The notes beneath the pieces were generated by a model that saw only the letters and a program-made list of their open reading frames with translations, did no database searches and was not told where the DNA came from. Shown here piece after piece: positions 24,501 through 31,594 of a stretch of 53,062 nucleotides of DNA (positions are counted from its first letter, which is position 1; every line of letters begins with the position of its first letter). This DNA comes from DATGLG01 sp035294245 (GTDB taxonomy: Bacteria > Pseudomonadota > Alphaproteobacteria > JACZXZ01). A program made the translations under genes and the position numbers. Location of the stretch: positions 1-53,062 of the forward strand of contig DATGLG010000008.1 in assembly GCA_035294245.1 (NCBI GenBank), written 5' to 3'.

Positions 24501-25023
24501 TCTCGACCTGTCCAAGATCGAGGCTGGCCAGCTCAGGCTCACGCTCGATGAGTACGCGATGCCGGCGGTCGTCCACGCGGTTGTCGCCGCGACCGAATCC
24601 CTGGCGCGCGCGAAAGGACTTGCCCTCAATACGACGATCGCCCGGGACATGACGGCTGGGCGGGGCGACGAGCGGCGTTTGACCCAGGTGCTGCTCAACC
24701 TCGTCGGCAACGCGATCAAGTTCACCGATGCCGGCGCGGTCGAGATTACCGCCAAGGCGGCGGATGGCTTCTTCGAGCTCGCGGTCCGGGATACCGGGCC
24801 GGGGATCGCCGCGGCCGACCAGGCGCACATCTTCGAGGAGTTCCAGCAGGTGGACAGCACCAGCACGCGCCAGAAGGGCGGGAGCGGGCTCGGCCTCGCC
24901 ATCTCGAAACGGATCGTCGAGATGCATGGCGGCAGGATCTCCGTCGAGTCGGCGCTCGGTGCCGGCTCGACCTTCCGGATCGTTCTTCCCGTCCGGGTCG
25001 AGGAGCAGATGGAGGACGCATGA
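21541..25023 (+). CDS. Cache-HAMP-3xGAF sensor histidine kinase
   Basis: This 1160-residue membrane kinase has one helix at about 18-38, a periplasmic Cache-like sensor domain (about 45-295) and a second helix (about 298-317). HAMP (about 318-370), three GAF domains (about 400-547, 573-730 and 753-910) and a HisKA domain follow. The phosphoacceptor is H938 in MSHELRTPLN. The HATPase_c domain has N box NLVGNAIKF, G1 DTGPGIA and G2 GGSGLGLAI. All catalytic motifs are present. It is coupled by ATGA overlaps to the binding protein upstream and the CheY-like gene downstream. The binding proteins could present ligand to the Cache domain, as LuxP does to LuxQ; that is inference. GAF ligands are unknown. 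Confidence 0.92.
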   Translation: MRRRASGTPSQARPARWRGLFAKYLASLVGLVALAVLGSGALDVWFAYRDGKEALVRLQQEKAAAAAQQIGAFVAEIERQIGWTTYAQWSAGSLEERRFDFIRLLRQVPAITELVELDGQGREQLKVSRLEMDVVGSQADRSRDPRFTEAVARRIWYGPVYFRKESEPYMSLAVAHAGRNSGVTVAEVNLKLIWDVISGLKVGKGGYAYVVDPRGRLIAHPDISLVLRHTDLSALPQVAAARAAAGGAAPDEPVSIAPNFAGRRVLAAYAPIAPLGWLVFVELPLGEALQPLYGSLVRSALLLVLGLATAAAAGLWLARRMVVPIRTLQAGAERLGAGELGHRIEVRTGDEIEALAGAFNRMGADLEKSYAELESRVEARTAELKEALDQQTATAEVLRVINSSPGDLVPVFEAILEKAHGLCGVDHGSLHVWDGGRSRLVAAHGLPEPFADLLRQGIPGDAPAISSLLAGAHLVHIPDLAEIDHPVTQAAVKLGGIRTSLFVPLRRDHAFLGMIVCGRPEVRPFSDKQIALLESFAAQAVVAIENARLLGELRSRNSELAEALEYQTATSEVLRIVASSPDDLHPVFDAMLEKAIELCEATYGCLMLYRDGAYTLAASKDLPPPFAAVLRAGPHRPLPSAALGRIAQTKAPVYVADSREDVAYIERDAWRVAAVELGGVRAQLAAPLLKKGELIGAFVLFRQEPRAFADKHIALVTTFADQAVIAIENARLLGELRERSAELARSVEELTTLSEVGQAVSSTLDLRTVQATIVARAVELSGADSGTIFRYRKAAGEFRLDTAHGLAEDVVAAIRRVRIREAETAAMGRAVRERAPIELPDLGQAPNFPLRDILYVAGFRSGMIVPLVGPDRVFGVLSIQRKTAGAFPEGTLRLMQTFASQSALAIQNARLFREIEEQGRELAVASQHKSQFLANMSHELRTPLNAVLGYTELLVDGIYGALPEKAQGVLERIQSNGKHLLQLINDVLDLSKIEAGQLRLTLDEYAMPAVVHAVVAATESLARAKGLALNTTIARDMTAGRGDERRLTQVLLNLVGNAIKFTDAGAVEITAKAADGFFELAVRDTGPGIAAADQAHIFEEFQQVDSTSTRQKGGSGLGLAISKRIVEMHGGRISVESALGAGSTFRIVLPVRVEEQMEDA

Positions 25024-25385
25024 CCAAGCGCATCCTTGTCGTCGAGGACACCGAGGACAATCGGCGGATCATCCGCGACTGCCTGAGCGGCGCCGGCTAC
25101 GAGATCGTCGAGGCGGTGGACGGCGCCGTCGGGGTGGCGATGGCGGCGAGCGATAAGCCCGACCTCATCCTGATGGACATCCAGCTACCCGGCATGGACG
25201 GCTATGAGGCGACGCGGCGGATCAAGGCCGATCCCGCCCTCGCCCACATCCCGGTGCTGGCGGTGACCTCCTATGCGCTCTCCGGCGACGAGGCGAAGAC
25301 ACGCGCCGCCGGCTGCGACGGCTATATCGCCAAGCCCTTCAGTCCGCGCGAGCTTCTGGCCAAGGTTCGCGCCTCGATCGGGTAG
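25020..25385 (+). CDS. Single-domain response regulator (CheY/DivK-like)
   Basis: This 121-residue receiver domain has no output domain. Acidic pocket residues lie in VVEDTED (residues 8-13), the phosphoacceptor is D53 in LMDIQLPGMDG, T83 follows in AVTSYAL, and K105 sits in IAKPFS. The gene overlaps the kinase stop by four bases and is the natural phosphate partner of that kinase. It resembles DivK-type relay proteins and may pass the signal to the receiver-cyclase protein encoded about 200 bases downstream. Confidence 0.93.
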   Translation: MTKRILVVEDTEDNRRIIRDCLSGAGYEIVEAVDGAVGVAMAASDKPDLILMDIQLPGMDGYEATRRIKADPALAHIPVLAVTSYALSGDEAKTRAAGCDGYIAKPFSPRELLAKVRASIG

Positions 25386-25419
25386 CGCTGGCAATCGTGA
25401 ATGTGCAAGTCATAAGAGG

Positions 25420-25539
25420 GCGTCATTGCGAGCGGAGCGAAGCAATCCAGCATCCGAGAATGTTCCTGGATCGCCACGACCGCGGAGCCTGTCCTCGGGC
25501 CAGCCTTCGGCCGGACCCGTGGGCGATCTCGCGATGACG
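25420..25539. repeat. Intergenic inverted-repeat element, family C
   Basis: The element starts with CGTCATTGCGAG and ends with CTCGCGATGACG, inverted repeats with 11 of 12 bases matching. The internal AGCGGAGCGAAGCAATCC part is a familiar dispersed repeat of alphaproteobacteria. It separates the response regulator from the cyclase gene. Confidence 0.7.
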
Positions 25540-25588
25540 ATGAACCCTGTGTCGTGCATTTTCGATTGCTGGCATTAGGAGGCCGCCC

Positions 25589-26704
25589 GTGCACGAGCCG
25601 CCGCGCATCCTGGTCGTCGACGACATGGCGGAGAATGTCGACATCCTCAAGGCGCGGCTGGAGAGCCGGGGCTACGAGGTCGTCACGGCAAGCGACGGCG
25701 AGGCGGCGCTCGCCGCAACGCGCGAGGCTCGGCCGGACCTCGTGCTCCTCGACGTGATGATGCCGAAGCTCGACGGCATCGAGGTGACCAAGCGGATCAA
25801 GGCCGACCCCGGCCTGCCCTTTATTCCGATCATCCTGGTGACGGCGAAGGCCGACGCGAAGGACGTGATCTCCGGCCTCGACGCCGGGGGCGACGACTAT
25901 CTGACCAAGCCGGTCGACCAGGCTTCCCTCGTGGCGCGCGTCCGCTCCATGCTGCGCATCAAGGCGCTCCACGACAAGGTGCAGGACCAGGCGGCAGAGC
26001 TTGCGTCGTGGAATCGGACTCTCGAGGAGCGGGTCGCGGCGCAGGTGGGCCAGATCGAGCGGATGGGAAAATTGAAGCGCTTCGTTCCGCCGCAGGTGGC
26101 CGAGCTTCTCGCCGGCGCCGGCGGCGACAGCGTCATGGAGAGCCATCGGCGCGAGATCGTCGCGCTGATGTGCGATCTGCGGGGCTTCACGGCTTTCTCC
26201 GAGACCGCCGAGCCCGAGGACGTGATGGCTCTCCTGCGCAGCTATCACGAGGCCGTGGGTCCGCTGATCTTCGACTGCGGCGGCACCATCGAGGGATTCA
26301 TGGGCGACGGAATCCTGGTCTTCTTCAACGATCCGCTCCCCTGCCCCGATCCAGCCGTGCGCGCCGTCAATCTCGCGGTGGCCATGCGCGCTGCCGTGGA
26401 GCGCCTGGCCGAGACGTGGCGCCGGCGCGGGCACGCCATCGGCTTCGGCGTAGGCATCGCCCAAGGCTATGCGACGCTCGGCCGCGTCGGCTTCGAAGGC
26501 CGGCAGGAATACAGCGCGATCGGCACGGTGATGAACCTTGCCGCCCGGCTCTGCGCCGAAGCCAAGGACGGGCAAATCCTGCTGAGCCAGCGCGTGGCGA
26601 CCGCCGTCGAGACCGTCGTAGCCGCGAGCTTCGTCGGCGAGATTTCGCTCAAGGGCCTGTCGCGCCCCGTTGCCACCTACAACGTCACCGGGCTTGCGGG
26701 TTGA
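25589..26704 (+). CDS. Receiver-domain class III adenylate/guanylate cyclase
   Basis: This 371-residue cytoplasmic protein has an N-terminal receiver domain (1-125, phosphoacceptor D55 in LLDVMMPKLDG) and a coiled-coil linker (about 130-165). A class III nucleotide cyclase domain (about 185-350) follows. The two metal-binding aspartates are D196 in CDLRGFTAF and D240 in GFMGDGILVFF. The transition-state pair appears in SAIGTVMNLAARL. It would make cAMP (or cGMP) when phosphorylated, linking the upstream kinase to second-messenger output. The start is GTG at 25589, preceded by TAGGAGG at ideal spacing. The window also encodes a Crp-like regulator and a cyclic-nucleotide-gated channel as possible receivers. 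Confidence 0.92.
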   Translation: MHEPPRILVVDDMAENVDILKARLESRGYEVVTASDGEAALAATREARPDLVLLDVMMPKLDGIEVTKRIKADPGLPFIPIILVTAKADAKDVISGLDAGGDDYLTKPVDQASLVARVRSMLRIKALHDKVQDQAAELASWNRTLEERVAAQVGQIERMGKLKRFVPPQVAELLAGAGGDSVMESHRREIVALMCDLRGFTAFSETAEPEDVMALLRSYHEAVGPLIFDCGGTIEGFMGDGILVFFNDPLPCPDPAVRAVNLAVAMRAAVERLAETWRRRGHAIGFGVGIAQGYATLGRVGFEGRQEYSAIGTVMNLAARLCAEAKDGQILLSQRVATAVETVVAASFVGEISLKGLSRPVATYNVTGLAG

Positions 26705-26937
26705 GGTTGCGCTTCCGGCAGGGCGGGCGATCGTCGAGGGTGTGGCGCGCGCCATCAACGTGTCCGATGCCCAGGCGGACGCGGCGGGCATCGCCACCGT
26801 GACCCCCCATCTTCACCTGGATCCGCCTCGCCCAGCGCATTCCCGTGTGCATCCGCCTCGACGACGTGCCCCAGGGCGTGCGCCTCGTGCAGGGCATGAC
26901 CGCGACCGTCGAGGTGGAGAGCAAAGGGGGAAGTAGG
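26705..26937 (+). pseudogene. C-terminal remnant of an HlyD/AaeA-type membrane-fusion protein
   Basis: Translation in two frames gives a family-like tail: AIVEGVARAINVSDAQADAA then TVTP, followed in another frame by IFTWIRLAQRIPV and RLDDVPQGVRLVQGMTATVE. The frame changes inside a run of six C residues at about 26803-26808, where five would keep the frame. The N-terminal two thirds of such an efflux adaptor are missing. The remnant sits exactly at the left border of the restriction island, so it probably marks an old insertion or deletion boundary. Confidence 0.65.
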
Positions 26938-26960
26938 GGCGCGACGGAGGGATCGCTTGC

Positions 26961-27446
26961 TCAACCACTCCGCTTCGATGCCTTGGGGCGAGGCAGCCCG
27001 CTACTCATCATGAACTTGCTGAGCTTCTCCTCCAGTGTCGCTGGATTGGCCGTCTCACACTCCCAGACCACGAGGACGCTGAAGCCCAGCTTTCTCAATT
27101 GCTCTTGCCTCGCCTCATCGCGCGCGCTGTTTCTACGCAGCTTCGGCACCCAGTACTCCACGTTTCTCCGTGGCACTCGCGCCAAAGCGCAACCAGAATG
27201 TAGATGCCAAAAGCAGCCGTGCACAAAGATGGCGACCCTCCGGCTGCGAATTGCGATGTCCGGCGTTCCAGGCAAGCTCTTAACATTGACGCGAAAGCGA
27301 TATCCGAGGCGATGGAGAGCCGATCGAGTAGAGAGCTCTGGCTTCGTATCGCGCGACCGGATGCGCGCCATGATCTCTGATTTTGAGAGCGGCTGCCGGG
27401 CGCTTTTTCGTCCCGCTGCTGACCGTAGGATTGTCGACGCCATCAA
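26961..27446 (-). CDS. vsr: Very-short-patch repair endonuclease Vsr
   Basis: This 161-residue protein is a Vsr endonuclease. It has the signature SEIMARIRSRDTKPEL, the catalytic aspartate D63 in LPGTPDIAI, and the metal/zinc block HGCFWHLHSGC (76-86). It nicks next to T:G mismatches that arise when 5-methylcytosine deaminates, protecting the genome from the partner methyltransferase. It lies 11 bases after the C5-methyltransferase gene on the same strand, completing a restriction-methylation-repair operon. The C-terminal 15 residues are basic. Confidence 0.93.
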   Translation of the reverse strand: MMASTILRSAAGRKSARQPLSKSEIMARIRSRDTKPELSTRSALHRLGYRFRVNVKSLPGTPDIAIRSRRVAIFVHGCFWHLHSGCALARVPRRNVEYWVPKLRRNSARDEARQEQLRKLGFSVLVVWECETANPATLEEKLSKFMMSSGLPRPKASKRSG

Positions 27447-27457
27447 ACAACGCTGCC

Positions 27458-28732
27458 TTATGGCTCGGCCACGGCATCCCTCACGCTCGCTCGCGGCCCC
27501 TTCCCAGTTCCGGGATGCGCTGCGTGCTGACCTGCCAAATGGAGATATTTTGAAGGAACAGGCTCGACGGGCTCACACGCCGGAACCGGCGTGGCGGGAG
27601 AGAGCGATAATTTAGGCTTGTCACTATTCAGAGGGAGGCGAAGAAGCTGCTCGCGAATGCTGCGAGCCAATATTTCCGCTAGAAGGCTGGGAACAGCATT
27701 ACCGAGGAGCTTTTGGGCGACTCGCCGGTCGCCAGGTATCAGCACGTCATCGGGGAATGTCTGCAATCTGCACAGCTCGCGGGCGCTTAAGTAGCGATTC
27801 TTCCAGTGAAAGGGGCCCGTTGCCGGCCCAGGCTGCGCTTGCAGCGTCCAGGAGGGCTGATCTTTCGCTAGCTTCAGGAGAAATGTCCAGTATCGAGTCC
27901 GCCATCCAAATAACGCCTTACCGCCACCGCGCGGCGTATGCCACAAATAGTTCCGCCCCTCGGGAATGGACGGAAGCAAGTCGGCCCATTTTCCCGTCAA
28001 CGCTAGCTGCTCGTTGCTCGGCACATCGTTGAGGTTCCCAATCGCATCCCAAGCAGTCGCATACGGCAGCAGCTTAGAGGCGCCTGTCAGCAAATCCGGC
28101 GCGCAATGCGTACTCACCGGAAAGCGAAAATGAGCTCCATCTCGCGCAGCGACGAGAAAGAACCGGCTGCGATGCTGCGGCACGCCATAATCGGCCGCAT
28201 CTAAGATCTTATAACTGGCTCTGTAGCTCGCACCCGTCTCGGCATTTATCATATCAAGGCCGGCCAGGAGCAGTTGCAGGCCCTCGTCCTTACCGGCGTA
28301 GCCGAAGCCGTCCACGTTCTCGAAAAGTATCGCTCTCGGCCGTATCGCTTTGACGATCTCAAGATAATGGCCAAGGGTGCCCGCCCGAGGGTCATTCAAT
28401 CGCAGCGCGTCCCCACGCCACCAATATCCAGATTTGGAATAGGGCTGACAGGGTGGCCCCCCGACCAGCACGTCCGCCTCTCCAGGCGCCAGCCTCGCGA
28501 CTTGCAGAATCTGCTCGGGGGTCACGTGGTTGACGTCGGCCTCTATAACGGGCCATGGGCGATTATTACGAAGCGCTCGACATGCATCCGAGTCGATATC
28601 GAGGCATACCCGCGTCTCAAAGCCAGCGGCCTCGAATCCGAAGTCGATTCCGCCAGCACCCGAGTAGAGCGAGATTACGGTCAGGGCAGGGTGTCGGCGG
28701 CCGCGGTCAGGGCGTGATCGGCGTCGGTCCAT
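27458..28732 (-). CDS. DNA (cytosine-5) methyltransferase of a type II R-M system
   Basis: This 424-residue C5-cytosine methyltransferase has all main motifs in order. Motif I is LYSGAGGIDFGFEAAG (22-37), motif IV is GGPPCQPYSKSG with catalytic C95, motif VI is FENV with E138, motif VIII is QHRSR (186-190) and motif X is LLGNAVPSLL. The variable region between VIII and IX (about 200-330) is the target-recognition domain. The ATG at 28732 makes the gene overlap the nuclease stop by 52 bases; a non-ATG start nearer motif I is possible. A proline-rich tail of about 50 residues follows motif X. It should protect the site cut by the upstream nuclease. Confidence 0.93.
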   Translation of the reverse strand: MDRRRSRPDRGRRHPALTVISLYSGAGGIDFGFEAAGFETRVCLDIDSDACRALRNNRPWPVIEADVNHVTPEQILQVARLAPGEADVLVGGPPCQPYSKSGYWWRGDALRLNDPRAGTLGHYLEIVKAIRPRAILFENVDGFGYAGKDEGLQLLLAGLDMINAETGASYRASYKILDAADYGVPQHRSRFFLVAARDGAHFRFPVSTHCAPDLLTGASKLLPYATAWDAIGNLNDVPSNEQLALTGKWADLLPSIPEGRNYLWHTPRGGGKALFGWRTRYWTFLLKLAKDQPSWTLQAQPGPATGPFHWKNRYLSARELCRLQTFPDDVLIPGDRRVAQKLLGNAVPSLLAEILARSIREQLLRLPLNSDKPKLSLSPATPVPACEPVEPVPSKYLHLAGQHAAHPGTGKGPRASVRDAVAEP

Positions 28733-29862
28733 TTCTCATCGATCCTAACAAGATTGGAGAGACGACCGGCGCACTTCTTGTGCGGCTCCATCTCTCTCGG
28801 CAGCCGATAGGTGAACTCCCATTTCTCGGTCACGGCATGCAAGCAAGCCGCCAGGACATCGAACTCGCTTGGTTGGTAATATCTGGAGCAGGGGTCGCCC
28901 TGAGATGCTCGTGTGCGCTGAAAATCTACTCTCGCCAAGCCTTCTGCGGTCTTCTGTCTGAGAACGTTCTTGCACTCAATGAGAATGGGCCCCCTTCCCC
29001 GATAGAAGAGCTGAATGTCCGGCTTGCCTTCGAGATTCAGCCTCCGGCAGTCGGCCACTCCCGGCATTTGCGCGAGCTCTCGCCGGAGGTGATCCTCAGC
29101 GACCCACCCTCGCACAGCCATCTTCAAGCGAGGTGACTGCTCGATCAGATCTAGGATCTCGCTCGTTCCCATCTGAAACTCTCGCGTAAGCTGATGAAGG
29201 CGAGGCTCTTCCAGGCGCGGTGCTGGCGGGATATCGGAGCCGGTAGACGGTGCCCGCATCGCTTCAGATAGCCTTTCCGCTAATAGCTGGCGATGCCCTT
29301 GATCCAGTCCCTTCGCAGCGCGCTCAAAGCGGACGAGGTCGAGCAGCCGCTCAGGCCGTCCCCCAACGAGAACCTCCGTCGGCTCATCGGAATCTCTCGT
29401 GCTCTCTCGCTCCCAGATATGCCAGCCATCATGACGAACGGCCTCCATGCGCTGCTGCTTGAACTCAAGCGAGATAAACATCCGCGTTGGGCTGTGAAGC
29501 ACGGGATCAGCAGCGACGAAACAGCCTGTCTCCGGCTCGATTCCGAGAAACACGGTGGTGTACAACCCTGTCGGATCTTGCCAAAGCTCGTGGAGGAGCC
29601 CGTCCTTATTTCCGTATTTAACTTGGAAGCGACATTCGTCTGCGGGCCGGTTTCTTGTGAGCACGCACGTGATGGTGAACAGGTAAAAGAGAGCGCCCAT
29701 CCGCTCGCCGTCGGGCGTCTCAAATACAACTTGGAATGGAGCTAAGCGTGGATTAGGGCGGGTGATGATGCGGCAGCCTGTCGCCTCGAGGCCTCGAATC
29801 AGCCAATCAACCGTTGGTCCACGCTTAGCGGCCGATACCCGGTAAGTTTTATATGATTCCAT
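28681..29862 (-). CDS. Type II restriction endonuclease, PD-(D/E)xK type
   Basis: This 393-residue protein is encoded immediately upstream of, and overlapping, the C5-methyltransferase. The likely catalytic motif is PD282 then E296-C-K298 (GKPDIQLFY, ILIECKNVL). The N-terminal half (FQVKYGNKDGLLHELWQDP, later FLGIEPETGCFVAADP) resembles a module seen in restriction enzymes that reads DNA or methyl status. It is the presumed cleavage subunit of the R-M-Vsr operon. The specificity cannot be read. Base composition of this three-gene block is visibly lower in GC than the flanks, consistent with horizontal acquisition. Confidence 0.8.
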   Translation of the reverse strand: MESYKTYRVSAAKRGPTVDWLIRGLEATGCRIITRPNPRLAPFQVVFETPDGERMGALFYLFTITCVLTRNRPADECRFQVKYGNKDGLLHELWQDPTGLYTTVFLGIEPETGCFVAADPVLHSPTRMFISLEFKQQRMEAVRHDGWHIWERESTRDSDEPTEVLVGGRPERLLDLVRFERAAKGLDQGHRQLLAERLSEAMRAPSTGSDIPPAPRLEEPRLHQLTREFQMGTSEILDLIEQSPRLKMAVRGWVAEDHLRRELAQMPGVADCRRLNLEGKPDIQLFYRGRGPILIECKNVLRQKTAEGLARVDFQRTRASQGDPCSRYYQPSEFDVLAACLHAVTEKWEFTYRLPREMEPHKKCAGRLSNLVRIDEKWTDADHALTAAADTLP

Positions 29863-29865
29863 CTC

Positions 29866-30102
29866 TTGGCTAGCCAGCGAATCGCCCCAGTCTCAGATTA
29901 TACTGCACTTGCTAATCACATCGAGACGCTAATGCGCTGTGATTCTCAACCAAAGGCCGAAGAGCCAAGCGTCGAAGTGCTCGCCCCTAAAGACACCCGA
30001 CACTCTAGCGCCGTCCCGCTGCTCGGCGAGGCTGAGGAGGAGCGCAAGAGTCGCGACGAGGTGCTCCTCGCTGTGCTGGAAGCCGGTGGCTATCGCGTCT
30101 GA
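29866..30102 (+). pseudogene. Decayed ribbon-helix-helix antitoxin remnant
   Basis: The reading frame gives LANHIETLMRCDSQ, then EVLAPKDTRHSSAVPLLGEA, and RDEVLLAVLEAGGY at the end. Each aligns with the intact antitoxin at 18520-18789 (LTNYIETLLRRDLQ, EVIAPADIRRSVAVPLPGET, RDEVFLAVLEASGY). The N-terminal strand and first helix that bind DNA are missing, no good start codon exists, and no toxin gene follows. It lies back to back with the nuclease start at 29862, so the nuclease promoter probably lies in this relic. Confidence 0.75.
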
Positions 30103-30189
30103 CGGCCTTATTAAGGCAACTCGTCTGCCCCCATCCATCCTTTGCCGTAAGCAGGCGCCGCCTCACGTCCGGCCACCAGCCCCGATTCG

Positions 30190-30635
30190 ATTGTCGCCAG
30201 CTCCTCAAGGCCCACGAGGATCACGTCGCGATCCATAAGCTGCGCATGAGCAAGCCGCTCACCCCCGCGGACCTCGCCGAGCTGGAGCGCATGCTGATCG
30301 AGAGCGGCGCCGGCGACGCCGAGGCCTTGGCCAAGGCGAAGGCGGAGAGCCACGGGCTGGACCTCTTCGTGCGATCCCTCGTGGGGCTGAGCCGCAGCGC
30401 CGCCAAGGCGGCGTTCGCCGATCTCCTCGCGGGCACGGCCTGGAAGGCCAATCAGATCGAACTCGTGAGCATGGTCATCGATCATCTGGTCGAGCATGGG
30501 GTGATGGACGCAGCCCTTCTCTACGAATCGCCCTATGCCGACTTTAGCCCTCTCGGCGTCGACGGCATTTTCCCCACCGGGCAGGTGGAGCGGCTGATCG
30601 GCATTCTCGACGAGATCCGGCGGAGCGCCGCTTAG
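30190..30635 (+). pseudogene. C-terminal fragment of type I restriction subunit HsdR
   Basis: The frame reads AHEDHVAIHKLRMSKPLTPA followed by DLAELERMLIESGAGD, and ends DGIFPTGQVERLIGILDEIR. This is the conserved C-terminal helical domain of EcoEI-like type I R subunits, normally at the end of a protein of 800 to 1000 residues. Helicase and nuclease parts are absent. An ATG at 30246 could start a 129-residue product, but family position says the piece is a remnant. No hsdM or hsdS is nearby. It marks a second, dead restriction locus in the same island. Confidence 0.75.
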
Positions 30636-30653
30636 AGCATCCAATTCGGTTGA

Positions 30654-30703
30654 GGCCCCCTCACCCTGCCCTCTCCCCCCAAATTTTTGTGGGAGAGAGG
30701 GAT
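30654..30703 (+). repeat. CCCTC-rich dispersed repeat, family D, copy 3, with hairpin
   Basis: GGCCCCCTCACCC then GCCCTCTCCCCCC is followed by AAATTTTT and GTGGGAGAGAGGG, so this copy can form a long hairpin. Copies 1 and 2 are at 14798 and 19279. It ends the HsdR remnant region and may terminate transcripts from either side. Confidence 0.6.
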
Positions 30704-30718
30704 TAGGAAAGTACGCCC

Positions 30719-31468
30719 TCACATCCGCGCAACACCCACCCCGCTCGTCTCGATTCTGTCGGCAAGCGCGCGCAGAAGGGCCGCCCCGTCGCCGCGCCAG
30801 GCGCTGCCGTGCATGCAGGCGAGCGTTCGCGGCCGCGTCGCGGCGAGCCGCTCGAGCAGGGTGCGCGTATTCGCGGCATGGGCGTAGTAGTCGAGACGGC
30901 CGCGAAAGGCCTCGCTCGGCCCCAGGATGTCGCCTTCGGTGAGCGGCGGCGTGCGCTTGCCCGGCTGAGTGAAGAGATCGCCGCAGAGGAGAGTCGCGGT
31001 GGTCTCCTCGCTGAGGAAGCCGCATTCCCAGGCGTGGGGAAGATGCGGCGTATCGAGCCAGCGCAGGCGGCGCTTGCCGAGCGAGAGCGCCTCGCCATCC
31101 TCGAGCGTCCGCGCCGGCCGATCGGCGAAGTCGTTCACCGAGATCCGTGCCGCGAGCCCGCCGCAAAGCGGCTCGGCCTGGGGCGCCGCGGCGAGGAACT
31201 GATTGAGGGCGCCGCATTCATCGGCCTCGAAATGGGAGAGGCCGATATAGCGCAGCCTCTCGACGGGCATCACCCGGGCGACCGCCGCGCTCACTTGGGG
31301 GAAGAGCCGCCGCAAGCCGGTGTGGAAGAGGAGCGGCGCCTCGTCGAGGATGAGATACTGGTTGAACGAGAAGCCTCCGCCGGGGATGTCGACCGGCGTG
31401 TTGATGCGATAGATGCCCTCGGCGATCTCGTCGATCGAGGTCTCCGACGACGTGTGGGTCGCGGTCAT
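30719..31468 (-). CDS. Metallo-beta-lactamase-fold protein resembling flavodiiron (ODP-type) domains
   Basis: This 249-residue protein has the order of ligands seen in the diiron beta-lactamase domain of flavodiiron proteins: H79-x-E81-x-D83 in SHFEADECG, H142 or H145 in TPHLPHAWE, D164 in CGDLF and H220 in CMHGS. E84 replaces the histidine usual after the D. There is no flavodoxin domain. Family members reduce O2 or NO or act as hydrolases; which applies here is unknown. ATG 31468 is chosen because the upstream in-frame extension is low complexity and the family start (EIAEGIYRINTP) lies close behind. Confidence 0.8.
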   Translation of the reverse strand: MTATHTSSETSIDEIAEGIYRINTPVDIPGGGFSFNQYLILDEAPLLFHTGLRRLFPQVSAAVARVMPVERLRYIGLSHFEADECGALNQFLAAAPQAEPLCGGLAARISVNDFADRPARTLEDGEALSLGKRRLRWLDTPHLPHAWECGFLSEETTATLLCGDLFTQPGKRTPPLTEGDILGPSEAFRGRLDYYAHAANTRTLLERLAATRPRTLACMHGSAWRGDGAALLRALADRIETSGVGVARM

Positions 31469-31594
31469 GACGGCCTCCGTGATGCTGCGAGGCGCCTGCT
31501 CGATGGTGCGCCGGCACTCCCTCTCTGCCGCGCGGGCCCGACCGTGGCGCGCCGACGGCCGGCGTCCCATCAGGGCGTCTTCCTCGCCCATTCT

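Noticed and set aside
25420..25539. Insertion sequence
   Set aside because: The inverted ends enclose only 120 bases without a transposase; it is a short dispersed repeat.
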